From Candidatus Protochlamydia amoebophila UWE25 (lineage in GTDB: Bacteria; Chlamydiota; Chlamydiia; Chlamydiales; Parachlamydiaceae), in the NCBI RefSeq assembly GCF_000011565.2, contig NC_005861.2, positions 806,001-870,000 on the forward strand: DNA of 64,000 nt, in the 5' to 3' direction. Position numbers and translations under genes: made by a program. The notes under the pieces were generated by a model. The model was not told where the DNA came from, did not search any database, and worked only from the letters and a program-made list of their open reading frames with translations. The stretch's first letter is position 1. The number at the start of each line of letters is the position of its first letter. Below, in pieces: positions 47,829 to 57,770 of this stretch.

Positions 47829-47987
47829 TTAACGTCTCATCAGAATGAAAATTCCTGACAAAAGAGCTAAAATTCCCATTAATAAAGGAGGCAAAACTAA
47901 TCCTCCAACGATCGAGACTAATCCAACTAAAATCAGATAAATAGCAAGTAAAAAGAAACCAATATTGAACGTGCGATTAAATAACAT
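47829..47987 (-). CDS. Small membrane protein of 52 residues
   Basis: A short frame with an excellent ribosome site (AAGGAG, 7 bases before the ATG). It encodes two hydrophobic helices (IGFFLLAIYLILVGLVSIV and LPPLLMGILALLSGIFILM) joined by a short GGLV-type turn and ends in Arg-Arg. No family recognised. Stands alone upstream of the MarC pair on the same strand. Confidence 0.72.
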   Translation of the reverse strand: MLFNRTFNIGFFLLAIYLILVGLVSIVGGLVLPPLLMGILALLSGIFILMRR

Positions 47988-48349
47988 AGATTACTCCTTT
48001 TGTTTAAATAAATATTTTTTATAGAAATAAATTTAAAAAATAGCAATCTATTTCGCATTTATGCTTCATTTTATTTGTTATGCTATCATTTATAATGTAT
48101 GTTAATTATTTGTTGCGATTGATAGTTGGTAAGAATTTTATGTCTAATATTTAATTGTTTATTATTTAATTAATTATTATCGATTTATAAAAAATATTGA
48201 ATATATTTTGCCTTTTATAAAAAATGCAATTGTTGGAGAAAGTTCATTTAATGTAAAGTTTTTGCTAGATGAATTTTTTATTATAGAAATCAACGTTATA
48301 GCGTTACTCATGACAATAATCCCAACCTCAAGCTAAAAGAAGATTTTAA
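47988..48349. other. AT-rich spacer
   Basis: About 360 bp, no gene recognised; presumed promoter of the small membrane protein gene near 48000-48060. Confidence 0.4.
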
Positions 48350-48580
48350 ATCCTAATCTTTCAAAAAATAGCTATTCTTATCACCATCGCCCAAGTCTGT
48401 ATTGCAGCTGTTTATAATTTTTTCAACTTTAAAGCTGAATCAAAAAACTTAAAGGGATTTAGAGATTGTTTCATTGAAGAGGAAATCAAAATTCTTGCAT
48501 GGATAACAAAGTATTTTATAGTTAAAAACCTTCAAATTAGACCTAGTTTTAAAGGTTTTATTCAACTTAAGGGATTCTAA
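48350..48580 (+). pseudogene. Start-less open frame, probably a gene remnant
   Basis: 76 codons open on the plus strand without a convincing start codon or ribosome site, reading FQKIAILITIAQVCIAAVYN then FFNFKAESKNLKGFRDCF and on. One hydrophobic segment is followed by a soluble part. No family recognised. Confidence 0.35.
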
Positions 48581-48656
48581 TTGCGACAGAAAATGGCCAG
48601 ATCTATTTGAGATGCTTATCAAAGATTTTTAAGTGAACAAGCTTAAATTCCTTCAA

Positions 48657-49892
48657 TCAGTAAACTGTAGGCTTAATCTTCAATAAAGCATGTTTGATTC
48701 TGGGCAAAGCGACAGTAATGTCAGATTGTTTACCAAAAGCACTAAAGCGCAAAAACCCTTCTCCAGCCGATCCAAATCCACTACCTGGGACGCTGACAAG
48801 TTGCGATTGTTTAAGTAGGATTTCAAAAGCTTCCCAAGACGTTAGTTGTGGAAAATGAACCCATAGATAAGGAACATTTTCTCCTCCATACACCTTATAT
48901 CCACACTCTTCAAAAGCTTTTTTAAGGATATTGCTATTCTTCATATAATAGCTGGAAAGTTCGTCAATGGCTTGCAATCCCTCTTTTTGTAGGGCGGCTA
49001 ATCCTCCTGCTTGGGCAATATTTGAGGCGCCATTAAAAAAAGTGCAGACAATTCGCTCCCAATCTTGTTGAACTGAATGACCATCTTCAAAACGCAGTTG
49101 TTTTGGAACAACACTCCAACCCAAGCGAACACCTGTGAACCCAATCATTTTAGAAAAAGAGCCTACTTCAATGGCCACTTCTTTCGCCCCTTCAATTTCA
49201 TAGATTGAACGAGGGATATGTGAACTTCTGACGAAGCTTGCATAAGCAGCATCGAAAATAATGATAGATTGGCGCTTTTTGGCAAATTGAACTAATTCCC
49301 TTAATTGTTCGTTTGTTGCAGCACTGCCCGTTGGATTATTAGGAGAACAAAAATAAATCAAATCTGTTTTTGGTAAATTTGCTAAGTCAGGAAAAAAATT
49401 GTTTTCAGGTAAACAACTCATATAAGTTATTCTCTGATATTGTTTAGTAGATGTTTGAAAGAAGGATGCTTGCCCATTAATCACACCGGTATCTACATAA
49501 GCAGGATAAGTAGGATTTTGTACGGCGATAGTTGCATCTGATCCAAAAAGGATTTGCAAACGACCCACATCACATTTAGATCCGTCTGAAACAAAAACTT
49601 CTTGAGGATCAATTTTGCCTTGGTAATACTGCTCAGCAATCGCTTCTCTAAGAAGTATCGAACCCTGTTCTGTTCCATAACCTCTGTAAGTTTTTTCTGA
49701 GGCTAATTGTTTGGCAAAATTTTGCATCGCTTCAGAAATATAAAGAGGGATGGGTTGCGTAGTGTCACCGATGCCTAAATTAATTAATTGAGCGGAAGGA
49801 TGTTTTTTTAAAAATTCATTTTTCCTTCGATTGATTTCTGGAAATAAATACCCTGATTGGAGTTTTGTCAAATGCACATTACGCTTAACCAT
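48657..49892 (-). CDS. dapL: LL-diaminopimelate aminotransferase DapL
   Basis: PLP enzyme converting tetrahydrodipicolinate directly to LL-diaminopimelate, bypassing DapC/D/E; this route is established for Chlamydiae. YLFPEINRRKNEFLKKHP and LINLGIGDTTQPIP at the N-terminus, CSPNNPTGSAATNEQL, and the PLP lysine in VGSFSKMIGFTGVRLGWS. ATG 49892 chosen (MVKRNVHLTKLQSGY); it overlaps the dapA end by 8 bp. 411 residues. DAP feeds chlamydial peptidoglycan and lysine. Confidence 0.95.
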   Translation of the reverse strand: MVKRNVHLTKLQSGYLFPEINRRKNEFLKKHPSAQLINLGIGDTTQPIPLYISEAMQNFAKQLASEKTYRGYGTEQGSILLREAIAEQYYQGKIDPQEVFVSDGSKCDVGRLQILFGSDATIAVQNPTYPAYVDTGVINGQASFFQTSTKQYQRITYMSCLPENNFFPDLANLPKTDLIYFCSPNNPTGSAATNEQLRELVQFAKKRQSIIIFDAAYASFVRSSHIPRSIYEIEGAKEVAIEVGSFSKMIGFTGVRLGWSVVPKQLRFEDGHSVQQDWERIVCTFFNGASNIAQAGGLAALQKEGLQAIDELSSYYMKNSNILKKAFEECGYKVYGGENVPYLWVHFPQLTSWEAFEILLKQSQLVSVPGSGFGSAGEGFLRFSAFGKQSDITVALPRIKHALLKIKPTVY

Positions 49893-50787
49893 GAGAGATC
49901 CACTCTTGAGGAAGTTCATTAAGAATTTGAGCTAGCTTTTGGGAATGATTCTGACTGAGATCACATAAAGGGAGACGGCAGGAACCTGCTGGCAGTTTAC
50001 TTAAAGATAAGGCCGCTTTAATCGGAATCGGATTGGTTTCGATAAAAGCAGCTTTGATGAAAGAATAAAGTTGGTTATGTATTATTCGTGCTTTTTTGAA
50101 ATTTCCATTTAGTGCCGCATTCACTAGAGATTTCATTGCGGCAGGAACTAAATTGCTGACAACAGAAATAATGCCATGCCCTCCCAAAGCAATCATAGGA
50201 AGAGTTAAAGCATCATCACCAGATAAAATAGCAAAGTTAGGATGAGATTGGCGAAACGCTTCGATGACATCCATGATTTGATTGATATCTCCGGATGTTT
50301 CTTTTACGCCAATAATCGAAGAAAGAGTGCTGATTCGTTTAAGCGTATGCGTTTGAATATTTTGTCCCGTTCGACCTTGAATGTTATAGAGACAAATCGG
50401 AAAAGAGACTGCTTGATTAATCGCTTCAAAGTGTTTGAATATTCCTTCTTGAGTTGGTTTATTATAATAAGGGGTGACAATCAACGCAGCATCAGCACCC
50501 ATTTGTTTGGCTTGAAGAGTTTGTTCAATTGCTTGTTGCGTTGAATAGCTTCCAGTGCCAACAATCACTTTTATTCGGCCTTGAATTTCTTCTAATGCTA
50601 TTTCAATAATCCGTCTTTTTTCAATTTGTGTTAACGTAGGGGATTCCCCAGTTGTTCCTAAGACGACAACCCCATCTACTTGATGGTGAAGTTGAATCTG
50701 AATAAGCTTTTTTAACCCTTCTTCATCTAATTGACCAGTTGGGGTAAAAGGGGTAATTAAGGCTGTATAAAGACCTTTTAAATACAT
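49885..50787 (-). CDS. dapA: 4-hydroxy-tetrahydrodipicolinate synthase
   Basis: Condenses pyruvate with aspartate semialdehyde. GVVVLGTTGESPTLTQIEKR is the substrate loop, YNIQGRTGQNI carries the active-site Tyr, and IGVKETSGDINQIM the Schiff-base Lys. 300 residues. Between dapB and dapL in an overlapping operon. Confidence 0.96.
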   Translation of the reverse strand: MYLKGLYTALITPFTPTGQLDEEGLKKLIQIQLHHQVDGVVVLGTTGESPTLTQIEKRRIIEIALEEIQGRIKVIVGTGSYSTQQAIEQTLQAKQMGADAALIVTPYYNKPTQEGIFKHFEAINQAVSFPICLYNIQGRTGQNIQTHTLKRISTLSSIIGVKETSGDINQIMDVIEAFRQSHPNFAILSGDDALTLPMIALGGHGIISVVSNLVPAAMKSLVNAALNGNFKKARIIHNQLYSFIKAAFIETNPIPIKAALSLSKLPAGSCRLPLCDLSQNHSQKLAQILNELPQEWISHG

Positions 50788-50808
50788 ATTTTGCTTCGGT
50801 TAAACTGT

Positions 50809-51480
50809 CTAAAATACTAAATCTTCAATGGTAAAAAAACCTTGTTTATCTTTCAACCATTCAGCTGCTTTGATGGCTCCCATAGCAAAACCTTCGCGAT
50901 TTCTTGCTTCATGAGTGAGGATAATTGTATCCGTTGGGCTATCAAAATAAAGGGTATGCGTACCAGGCATATGTCCGCATCGAATGCTACTAAATTTCAA
51001 TGAATAGTGGGGTAAAACTTCTTGGATGTTTTTAATTAAGGCTTTTGCGGTTCCTGACGGTGTATCTAATTTTTTGTTATGATGAAGCTCGACTCCAGCA
51101 ATATCAAATTCTTCAAAAGGACGGATTAATTGAGCTGCATAAGAGACTATTTGTTTAAATAATTGAACACCAATTAAGAAATTAGGCGAATACAAGCAAC
51201 TGGTCGTACTTTTTTGAATTTGTTCACGCGCTTGCTCTAATTGATCTTCCCATCCTGTCGTTCCAATGACAATAGGTTTATTTAAGATAATACTCCAATT
51301 GATATGATCCAAAACAACCTCGGGATGACTAAAGTCAATTAATACGTCTACCTGCTCTAATTTTTTTTGAAAATCGTTATCCTCACGTGTGATAATAGCA
51401 ATGATTTCATGTCCTTTTTCCAAAGCTATTTTTTCAATTAATTTCCCGATCTTTCCATATCCCAATAAACCAATTTTCAT
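50809..51480 (-). CDS. dapB: 4-hydroxy-tetrahydrodipicolinate reductase
   Basis: NAD(P)H-dependent reductase, second step after DapA. Rossmann motif GLLGYGKIGKLIEK; VIGTTGWEDQ; the catalytic HHNKKLDTPSGTA and the final HEARNREGFAMGAIKAA are complete. 223 residues, shorter than the usual 260-270 because the N-terminal region between the dinucleotide motif and the GTTG loop is reduced. Overlaps the PLD gene by 4 bp. Confidence 0.95.
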   Translation of the reverse strand: MKIGLLGYGKIGKLIEKIALEKGHEIIAIITREDNDFQKKLEQVDVLIDFSHPEVVLDHINWSIILNKPIVIGTTGWEDQLEQAREQIQKSTTSCLYSPNFLIGVQLFKQIVSYAAQLIRPFEEFDIAGVELHHNKKLDTPSGTAKALIKNIQEVLPHYSLKFSSIRCGHMPGTHTLYFDSPTDTIILTHEARNREGFAMGAIKAAEWLKDKQGFFTIEDLVF

Positions 51481-52601
51481 TTTTGGCCCTTTTTTTTATT
51501 TATTGAGACTTTTTCTGATTTTTTATTAATAGCACTCCACAATTGATTCATTTTCATTTTTTGCTGAGGTAACAAGGAAGTTAAAACAACAAAACAGTCA
51601 TCATTGACTTTAAAAGCCGATTGTGTCCAATTAGCGGAGCCATTAATTAAAGTATCCTCATCTATATAAGCAAATTTATGATGTAATAGACCTTGGCCCG
51701 TGCTCAATCGAATAGGAATTCCTGCATTGGCTAGCGAATTTACAACTTTTGCGCTAGCTCCTTTTCCCGAATAACGATCAATCACGACTTCCACTTTGAC
51801 GCCACGTTTTGCTGCCTGGATAAGCTCTTGAGTTAAATCAGATCTTGTCCAGGTAAACATTGCGACTTTAATAGTTTTTTTTGCAGATTGAATTAACTGC
51901 AAAATGCGATTAACCGCTTGTTGATCATCTGGAAGGATCCAAAGCTCTAGGTTTTGTTGACCTAGCTGCGCTTGGCAATGCATGAGTTTTTTACTATTTC
52001 CCTCTTCATCCATACTCAATGTTTTTTCAAACAAAGCCTGGCCAAGAAAAGGATGTTCAAAAGCAAAAACTAAGTTTCCATGAACATTCAAGGAATCGGT
52101 TGTCATGTTAGCAGAACCCAATAAAATTTTTTCTTTATCTACGATTAAGATTTTTTGATGCATTAACCCAGCAGAAATTCTTTTCACGATAGAGGCTTTG
52201 GGGATTTTTCGAGAAATTCCAACAGAAGCTTTGGCGTCACAAACAATATGAACGGAAATTCCTTCGTCTACTTTTTGATTAAGAGCTTGAATCACTTCGG
52301 GATTCATCAATGAATAAATCGAAAAGGTAATTGACTGTTTAGCATTTTGAATAGTAGAAAGATAAAGTTGTGTTAAGTCATCTTCCGTTTGGTTGGAATA
52401 AAACTGAATGGTATCAGAAGTAACAGGAATAGAAGCTGGGGTAGTATAAGCAATTTCTTGGTTGCGAGAAGGGGAAGTTACTTGCTTTTCATCGGACAAA
52501 AATTGATAGATAGCAAATACAAGTAAGGCAAGTAAGCTACTGATTGAAGATTTCTTTAATTTGGATAATTTAAAAATAGGTGTAGTTTGTTTTTTGGACA
52601 T
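51477..52601 (-). CDS. Phospholipase D-like protein with N-terminal membrane anchor
   Basis: 374 residues. A hydrophobic segment (SISSLLALLVFAIYQFL, about residues 18-34) anchors or exports it. Two complete HKD motifs: His148-Lys150-Asp155 in MHQKILIVDKEKILLGSANM, and His307-Lys309-Asp314 in LHHKFAYIDEDTLINGSANW. The family includes phospholipases, cardiolipin synthases and nucleases; single-chain, secreted members such as this are often nucleases, and the RecD2 neighbour is compatible with that. Substrate unproven. Overlaps recD2 by 1 bp and dapB by 4 bp. Confidence 0.88.
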   Translation of the reverse strand: MSKKQTTPIFKLSKLKKSSISSLLALLVFAIYQFLSDEKQVTSPSRNQEIAYTTPASIPVTSDTIQFYSNQTEDDLTQLYLSTIQNAKQSITFSIYSLMNPEVIQALNQKVDEGISVHIVCDAKASVGISRKIPKASIVKRISAGLMHQKILIVDKEKILLGSANMTTDSLNVHGNLVFAFEHPFLGQALFEKTLSMDEEGNSKKLMHCQAQLGQQNLELWILPDDQQAVNRILQLIQSAKKTIKVAMFTWTRSDLTQELIQAAKRGVKVEVVIDRYSGKGASAKVVNSLANAGIPIRLSTGQGLLHHKFAYIDEDTLINGSANWTQSAFKVNDDCFVVLTSLLPQQKMKMNQLWSAINKKSEKVSINKKKGQK

Positions 52602-54766
52602 TAAATAATTTCCATTAAAGCATTTTGAAGGCTAGTATATCTTTTTTGAACATCATCTTTTTTAACAGCAATTGCTAAAGCTTTTTTAGTGCCAACCAAA
52701 ACAACAAGTTTTTTTCCACGTGTAATGCCTGTATAAAGTAAATTGCGATGAAGTAACATAAAATGACTTGTATGAACTGGCATGACAACGCAAGGACACT
52801 CGCTTCCTTGGAATTTATGAACGGAAATAGCGTAAGCTAAAATCAATTCATCTAAATCAGTATAATCGTAAACAACTTCTTTATCTTCAAATTGAATTAA
52901 AACTTGCTGTTCTTCTGAATCAATGTTGAGAATATAACCAATATCTCCATTAAAAACTTCTTTTTGATAGTCATTGCGAATTTGCATGACTTTATCACCC
53001 ACTTGAAATTTTTGCCCTCCTCTAAAAAGAGCGTGTTCTTTTGGATTAAGAATCATTTGTAGGGATTGATTGAGGTGTTCTGTGCCAATTAACCCTTTTT
53101 TCATGGGGGCCAATACTTGAATATCTTGATTAGGATTAAATCCATAGCGATTAGGAAGTCTTTGGGAGACCAATTTGACTATAGTATTTAAAACTTCTTC
53201 ATTTTCCTGACATTCGATAAAGAAAAAGTCACTGTTTTGTCCATTATAAAGGCTGGGAAACATTCCTTTATTGACTCGATGGGCATTTGTAATAATGTGA
53301 GAACCTGCCGCTTGTCTAAAAATTTCTTTTAATGTCGTTACAGAGATGGTAAGAGACGTAATCATGTCACTTAAGACGTTACCCGGTCCTACGCTCGGCA
53401 ATTGGTGAATATCCCCAACAAAAATCACTCGCGTGTGGTCGGGTAGCGCTTTTAAAAGGCTGTACATTAAAAACGTATCAATCATGCTGGCTTCATCGAT
53501 GATGATTAAGTCGCAATCTAAAGGATTTTCTCGATTTCGTTTAAAACCTCCTGTTGATTTGAAATCATATTCCAGAAGGCTGTGAATCGTAGAGGCTTTT
53601 CGTTTGGTAATTTCGCTCATTCGTTTAGCTGCTCTTCCTGTTGGAGCTGCTAACAAAATTTTTTGAGTTAGAATCGCAGTGATCTGTAAAATTGCATTTG
53701 TAATAGTGCTTTTCCCTGTTCCTGGGCCACCTGTAATAATATGTAATTTTGTCGAAATTGCTTTGGCAACGGCTTCTTTTTGATTAGGAGCTAATTCAAT
53801 TTTTAATTGTGCCTGTACCCATTCCACAGCTTTTTCTTTATTAATTGAGCGAAAGGTACTGACTCCATTTTTGAGTCTTTTAAGTTCTCGTGCAATTCCT
53901 GTTTCGGCAATAAATAATGGCTTGATCCAAATAAAGTCCCGTTTTTTTCCTTCATGAATTAATTGAGCGAGTATAATCCTTTCTTCACTTTGAAGCCCTT
54001 CGAGTCTTTTTTCAATCAAATCTGCCTTTACTTCTAAATGAGTTTCAGCCTCTTTTAAAAACTCATCGACCGGATAGCAAACATGTCCATCTCCCGATAA
54101 TTGAGATAAAACATACTCAATTCCTGCTCCAATTCTTTGCTCTGAATCTTTAGAAATGCCCATTTTTTGAGCAACTGTATCAGCAGTTTTAAAGCCCACT
54201 CCAAAAATATCTCGAGCCAAGCAATAAGGATTATCTTTAAGTTTTAAAATGCTTTGCGAACCATATTTTTTGAAAATTTTTTGAGCAAACGCTGGACTAA
54301 CGCCATGCCCTTGAAGAAAAATCATTACATCTCGAATCGATTTTTGTTCGATCCAACAGGCTTGAATTTTTTCAACTCGTTTGGTTCCCAGTCCTTCAAT
54401 TTCTAATAGCCTTTGGGGAGACTCTTCAATAATTTTTAGAGTGTCTATTCCAAAAATATCTACAATGCGAGTGGCGTATTTCGGTCCAATTCCTTTAATC
54501 AAGCCAGACCCTAAATATTTCTTGATCCCTAAAATATCGGCGGGCGCTTCGACTCGAAAACTAGATATTTCAAATTGTCTTCCATGAATGAGATGCGTTT
54601 TCCAGTTTCCGTTACAGCGAATCGTTTCTCCTGGCTGAATACCTGGCATACATCCAACAATGCAAGTTAATTCACTTTGTTTTGGTTGTTGGAGCTGTGC
54701 AACGGTATATCCATTTTCTGAATTATGAAATGTCAATCTTTCAACGTAACCGCAGATTTGTTCCAT
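52601..54766 (-). CDS. recD2: RecD2-type 5'-3' DNA helicase
   Basis: SF1B helicase of the long RecD2 class that works without RecBC. N-terminal OB-like part (YVERLTFHNSENGYTVAQLQ), helix-hairpin-helix region (GSGLIKGIGPKYATRIVDIF, LEIEGLGTKRVEKIQ), Walker A GGPGTGKSTITNAIL, Walker B DLIIIDEASMID and the C-terminal SH3/2A end YAISVHKFQGSECP. 721 residues. First gene of the recD2-PLD-dapB-dapA-dapL operon. Confidence 0.95.
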   Translation of the reverse strand: MEQICGYVERLTFHNSENGYTVAQLQQPKQSELTCIVGCMPGIQPGETIRCNGNWKTHLIHGRQFEISSFRVEAPADILGIKKYLGSGLIKGIGPKYATRIVDIFGIDTLKIIEESPQRLLEIEGLGTKRVEKIQACWIEQKSIRDVMIFLQGHGVSPAFAQKIFKKYGSQSILKLKDNPYCLARDIFGVGFKTADTVAQKMGISKDSEQRIGAGIEYVLSQLSGDGHVCYPVDEFLKEAETHLEVKADLIEKRLEGLQSEERIILAQLIHEGKKRDFIWIKPLFIAETGIARELKRLKNGVSTFRSINKEKAVEWVQAQLKIELAPNQKEAVAKAISTKLHIITGGPGTGKSTITNAILQITAILTQKILLAAPTGRAAKRMSEITKRKASTIHSLLEYDFKSTGGFKRNRENPLDCDLIIIDEASMIDTFLMYSLLKALPDHTRVIFVGDIHQLPSVGPGNVLSDMITSLTISVTTLKEIFRQAAGSHIITNAHRVNKGMFPSLYNGQNSDFFFIECQENEEVLNTIVKLVSQRLPNRYGFNPNQDIQVLAPMKKGLIGTEHLNQSLQMILNPKEHALFRGGQKFQVGDKVMQIRNDYQKEVFNGDIGYILNIDSEEQQVLIQFEDKEVVYDYTDLDELILAYAISVHKFQGSECPCVVMPVHTSHFMLLHRNLLYTGITRGKKLVVLVGTKKALAIAVKKDDVQKRYTSLQNALMEII

Positions 54767-55081
54767 CGTTGCCTTTTATTCTGCCCGGTATTGATAACGA
54801 ACACTTTGAATATAACGGAAAGTTTTATTCTTTATTCAAATACTTCATCGAATTAAAAACTTGACTTATTATTATAACGCAATTTTAGTTTTTTTGCTAT
54901 TAGTGCTTGCTTTAAGGTAATTTAAAAATGAAACTTACCAAAAATAAATGTTTGTTATCGATTTTTTTAATCGTTAAAAAACTAATTATGTTTGTTAAAA
55001 AAAATAGATTTCTCAAACCTTCTTCGATGCAAATTTAAGTTAAAATCCTTATAATAATGGCTCGACTAAGGAGAATGAAGG
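54767..55081. other. Divergent promoter region between recD2 and dnaG
   Basis: About 315 bp, AT-rich, no gene. It must carry the promoters of the recD2-dap operon and of dnaG. Confidence 0.5.
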
Positions 55082-56860
55082 ATGCCTATTTTTAATAAAG
55101 AAAGTTTAGAAAATCTGAGACAACGAGTCGATTTAGTCGAAGTATTATCTTCTCATATCGAACTTAAGCGCAGTGGAGCTTCTTATAAAGGTCTCTGTCC
55201 GTTTCATGACGAAAAATCTCCTTCTTTTATCGTTCAAAAAGGAGATTCTCATTATCATTGTTTCGGTTGCGGGGCACATGGAGATGCAATTCAATTTTTG
55301 ATGTCCCATCAAAAGCTCAGTTTTGCCGAATCAGTTGAAAGTTTAGCCCAACGCTTTCAGGTTCATTTAGAACTAGTGGAAGATCGAGAAGAAAAAAAAG
55401 GGGTGACCAAAGCTTTTTTAAAGTTAGCATTAGAGACTGCTTCTCAGTTTTTTCATTATTGTCTGCTCTATTCAGAAGAAGGGCATGAAGCATTAAATTA
55501 TCTTTATAATCGAGGCATTGATTTAGATTTTATTTGCCATTTTCAAGTGGGGTTGGCTCCGAAAACGGCAGGGATTTTTCGTAAATTTATGCATGCAAAA
55601 GGAATCAAAGATGACTCGTTATTAGAAGCTGGTTTGTTGAGTGTGAATAAAGATGGTCAAGTCAGAGAGTTTTTTAATGATCGCATTCTTTTTCCCATTC
55701 ACCACCATTCTCAAGGAGTGATTGGTTTTTCAGGAAGGAAATATAAGGAAGAAACATTTGGAGGAAAGTATATCAATACTCCAGAAACTTCCCTATTTAA
55801 AAAATCTCGGGTTTTATTTGGATTGAATTATTCTCGTCGCAGAATAGCAAAAGAGCGCAAAGCCATTATTGTAGAAGGACAAATTGATGCCCTTCGTCTC
55901 ATTCAAATGGGATTTAATTTAACAGTGGCAGGGCAAGGAACAGCATTTGGTGAAGGGCATGTTCAAGAACTGATCAATTTAGGTGTGAATCAAGTTTTTT
56001 TAGCTCTCGACTCTGACCTTGCTGGACAAGAAGCAACAAGCAAAATTGGCCATCTTTTTCAAAAAGAGGGGATTGAAGTTCGCATTGTGCAATTGCCAGT
56101 TGGGGGAGATCCCGATAGTTTTTTGAGAGAGCAAGGACCTGAAGCCTTTTTAGAATTGCTCAAAAATAGCTCTGATTATTTAAACTTTTTAATTAAACAT
56201 CTCTCTCAAGACTTAAATTTAGATTCTCCTGCCGCTAAAAATGAGCTAGTTCAAAAAGCAACTAAGCTTATTCGTGAATGGGATCATCCTCTCATGGTCC
56301 ATGAAACTCTTCGAAAATTAGCCCATCTCATGAAAGTACCCGAAGAAATTATCGGTGTGGGCAAAAACCATTTACCCAATATTTATATTAAAAAATCTGC
56401 AAGCGTTGGGGCACAAACGATTGACCCTGACCGAATTCTAGAAACGGATCTTTTAAGATGGCTTTTATTACTGGGTCAAGAACAGACAAAGCTGGTTGAA
56501 ATAGTCAGAACAAATTTAGTAAAAGAAGATTTTCGCGTTGCCATTTGTCAAAAAATTTATGATATCTATCGTAATAATTATGAGAATCAACGCTCCTGTG
56601 ATTTATTATCGCTAGCGATTGACTTAGATGATGCAGAGGGACAGTTGGTTTTATCAGACCTATTGCAAAAAAAAGTGAACAAAGAAAAAGCTGAGCAATT
56701 GCTAATTGAAACAGTCAAAAAAATATTAGATCGAAATTGGATGCACAAAAGAGAAGAAATTAAAATTAAAGTGCAAAGTGGTCATTGCTCAGACGATGAG
56801 GTGATGGAGTTGATTAAACAGTTTGATGAGTTAAAACGAAATCCCCCTATTGTCAAATGA
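55082..56860 (+). CDS. dnaG: DNA primase
   Basis: Makes RNA primers for DNA replication. N-terminal zinc ribbon (CPFHDEKSPSF ... HYHCFGCGAHGD), RNA polymerase core with FSGRKYKEETFGGKYINTPE, TOPRIM VEGQIDALRLIQMG and FLALDSDLAGQEA, and a C-terminal DnaB-binding helical domain. 592 residues. GGAG and AAGG precede the ATG. Overlaps the next gene by 4 bp. Confidence 0.96.
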   Translation: MPIFNKESLENLRQRVDLVEVLSSHIELKRSGASYKGLCPFHDEKSPSFIVQKGDSHYHCFGCGAHGDAIQFLMSHQKLSFAESVESLAQRFQVHLELVEDREEKKGVTKAFLKLALETASQFFHYCLLYSEEGHEALNYLYNRGIDLDFICHFQVGLAPKTAGIFRKFMHAKGIKDDSLLEAGLLSVNKDGQVREFFNDRILFPIHHHSQGVIGFSGRKYKEETFGGKYINTPETSLFKKSRVLFGLNYSRRRIAKERKAIIVEGQIDALRLIQMGFNLTVAGQGTAFGEGHVQELINLGVNQVFLALDSDLAGQEATSKIGHLFQKEGIEVRIVQLPVGGDPDSFLREQGPEAFLELLKNSSDYLNFLIKHLSQDLNLDSPAAKNELVQKATKLIREWDHPLMVHETLRKLAHLMKVPEEIIGVGKNHLPNIYIKKSASVGAQTIDPDRILETDLLRWLLLLGQEQTKLVEIVRTNLVKEDFRVAICQKIYDIYRNNYENQRSCDLLSLAIDLDDAEGQLVLSDLLQKKVNKEKAEQLLIETVKKILDRNWMHKREEIKIKVQSGHCSDDEVMELIKQFDELKRNPPIVK

Positions 56861-57273
56861 ATGAATGCAAACATTTAGTTTTTTATGATGGAGAATGTGG
56901 ACTTTGTGATTCACTTGTTCAGTTTTTGATTAAAATCGATCATGATAAACAATTTGCCTTTGCTCCCTTACAAGGTGAAACTGCCAAGCAGCGCCTTTCT
57001 CACTTACCTTTTACCGCTAGAAATATTGACACTCTCATTTTCATTGAAAATTTTAAAAGTCCTCATTTCAAAATCTGTATTAGCAGTCAGGCCGTTTTTA
57101 GGATTTGTTGGTTAATTGGAAAAGGATGGACCTTTCTAGGGTTGTTATATTTTCTCCCTTCTTTTTTATTTGATTGGATCTATCGTTTAGTGGCTCGTTA
57201 TCGCCATCGCTTCATGTCTAAAGCAGAGTGCCCTTTGCCTTTATCAGATCAAAAAGATCGTTTCTTTCCTTAA
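56857..57273 (+). CDS. DCC-family (DUF393) thiol protein
   Basis: 138 residues. LVFYDGECGLCDSLVQFLIK is the family signature, with Cys14 and Cys17 forming a CxxC thiol pair next to the conserved YDG. YRLVARYRHRF lies near the end, also typical. Predicted thiol-disulfide oxidoreductase; the partner is unknown. Translationally coupled to dnaG. Confidence 0.88.
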   Translation: MNECKHLVFYDGECGLCDSLVQFLIKIDHDKQFAFAPLQGETAKQRLSHLPFTARNIDTLIFIENFKSPHFKICISSQAVFRICWLIGKGWTFLGLLYFLPSFLFDWIYRLVARYRHRFMSKAECPLPLSDQKDRFFP

Positions 57274-57476
57274 AAATAAGTTGTCTCTAAATGATATTTA
57301 AATAAGTTTACACGTACTAATAGGATCGGTTTCAAAAATCTACATTAGGTAAAATTGGTATAAAAAAATTTAACTAAAACCTTGCGTTTACCTCAGGGCA
57401 CTGTGTTGAAGAAAAATTGCGTAACTGTTAGGACTTCCTAATACAAGAGGCTTTTCTCAAGCTGCTGTCATTTTTA

Positions 57477-57770
57477 ATGGATCTAGCATATAGCTTGGTG
57501 TTTAAAATTTTGCATGAGGCAAACGCTAATTTTAAATTCATGACTTTGGACTTTAAAGTGCTAATAGGTAAATCCATACAAGTGTATTTCAAAAGAAAAG
57601 AAGAAAGCCTAAATCCATACGTTAAGTTCTTTGGATCGAGGGGTGGAAACTATGCAATTCGATCTGATCTGGCTCATCAAGGACAAATCCAGGAGAAAAT
57701 GAAGCCGGCCAGAATGTCATTGAATAATGGCCATTTACACGCATCCATCAAGGGTAAAATGAAAGGTTAA
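57477..57770 (+). CDS. Orphan ORF of 97 residues, possibly a remnant
   Basis: Open frame without a clear ribosome site or recognisable domain. The second half is basic and polar (FFGSRGGNYAIRSDLAHQGQ, then KMKPARMSLNNGHLH). It lies in an otherwise decayed spacer. It could be a small real gene or a surviving piece of a larger one. Confidence 0.35.
   Translation: MDLAYSLVFKILHEANANFKFMTLDFKVLIGKSIQVYFKRKEESLNPYVKFFGSRGGNYAIRSDLAHQGQIQEKMKPARMSLNNGHLHASIKGKMKG

Noticed and set aside
47800-47835. Sequence ATGTATAAGCTTAGATTTGAGTTTA resembling the rodZ start at 43985
   Set aside because: Short similarity in AT-rich DNA with no continuing open frame; judged coincidental.
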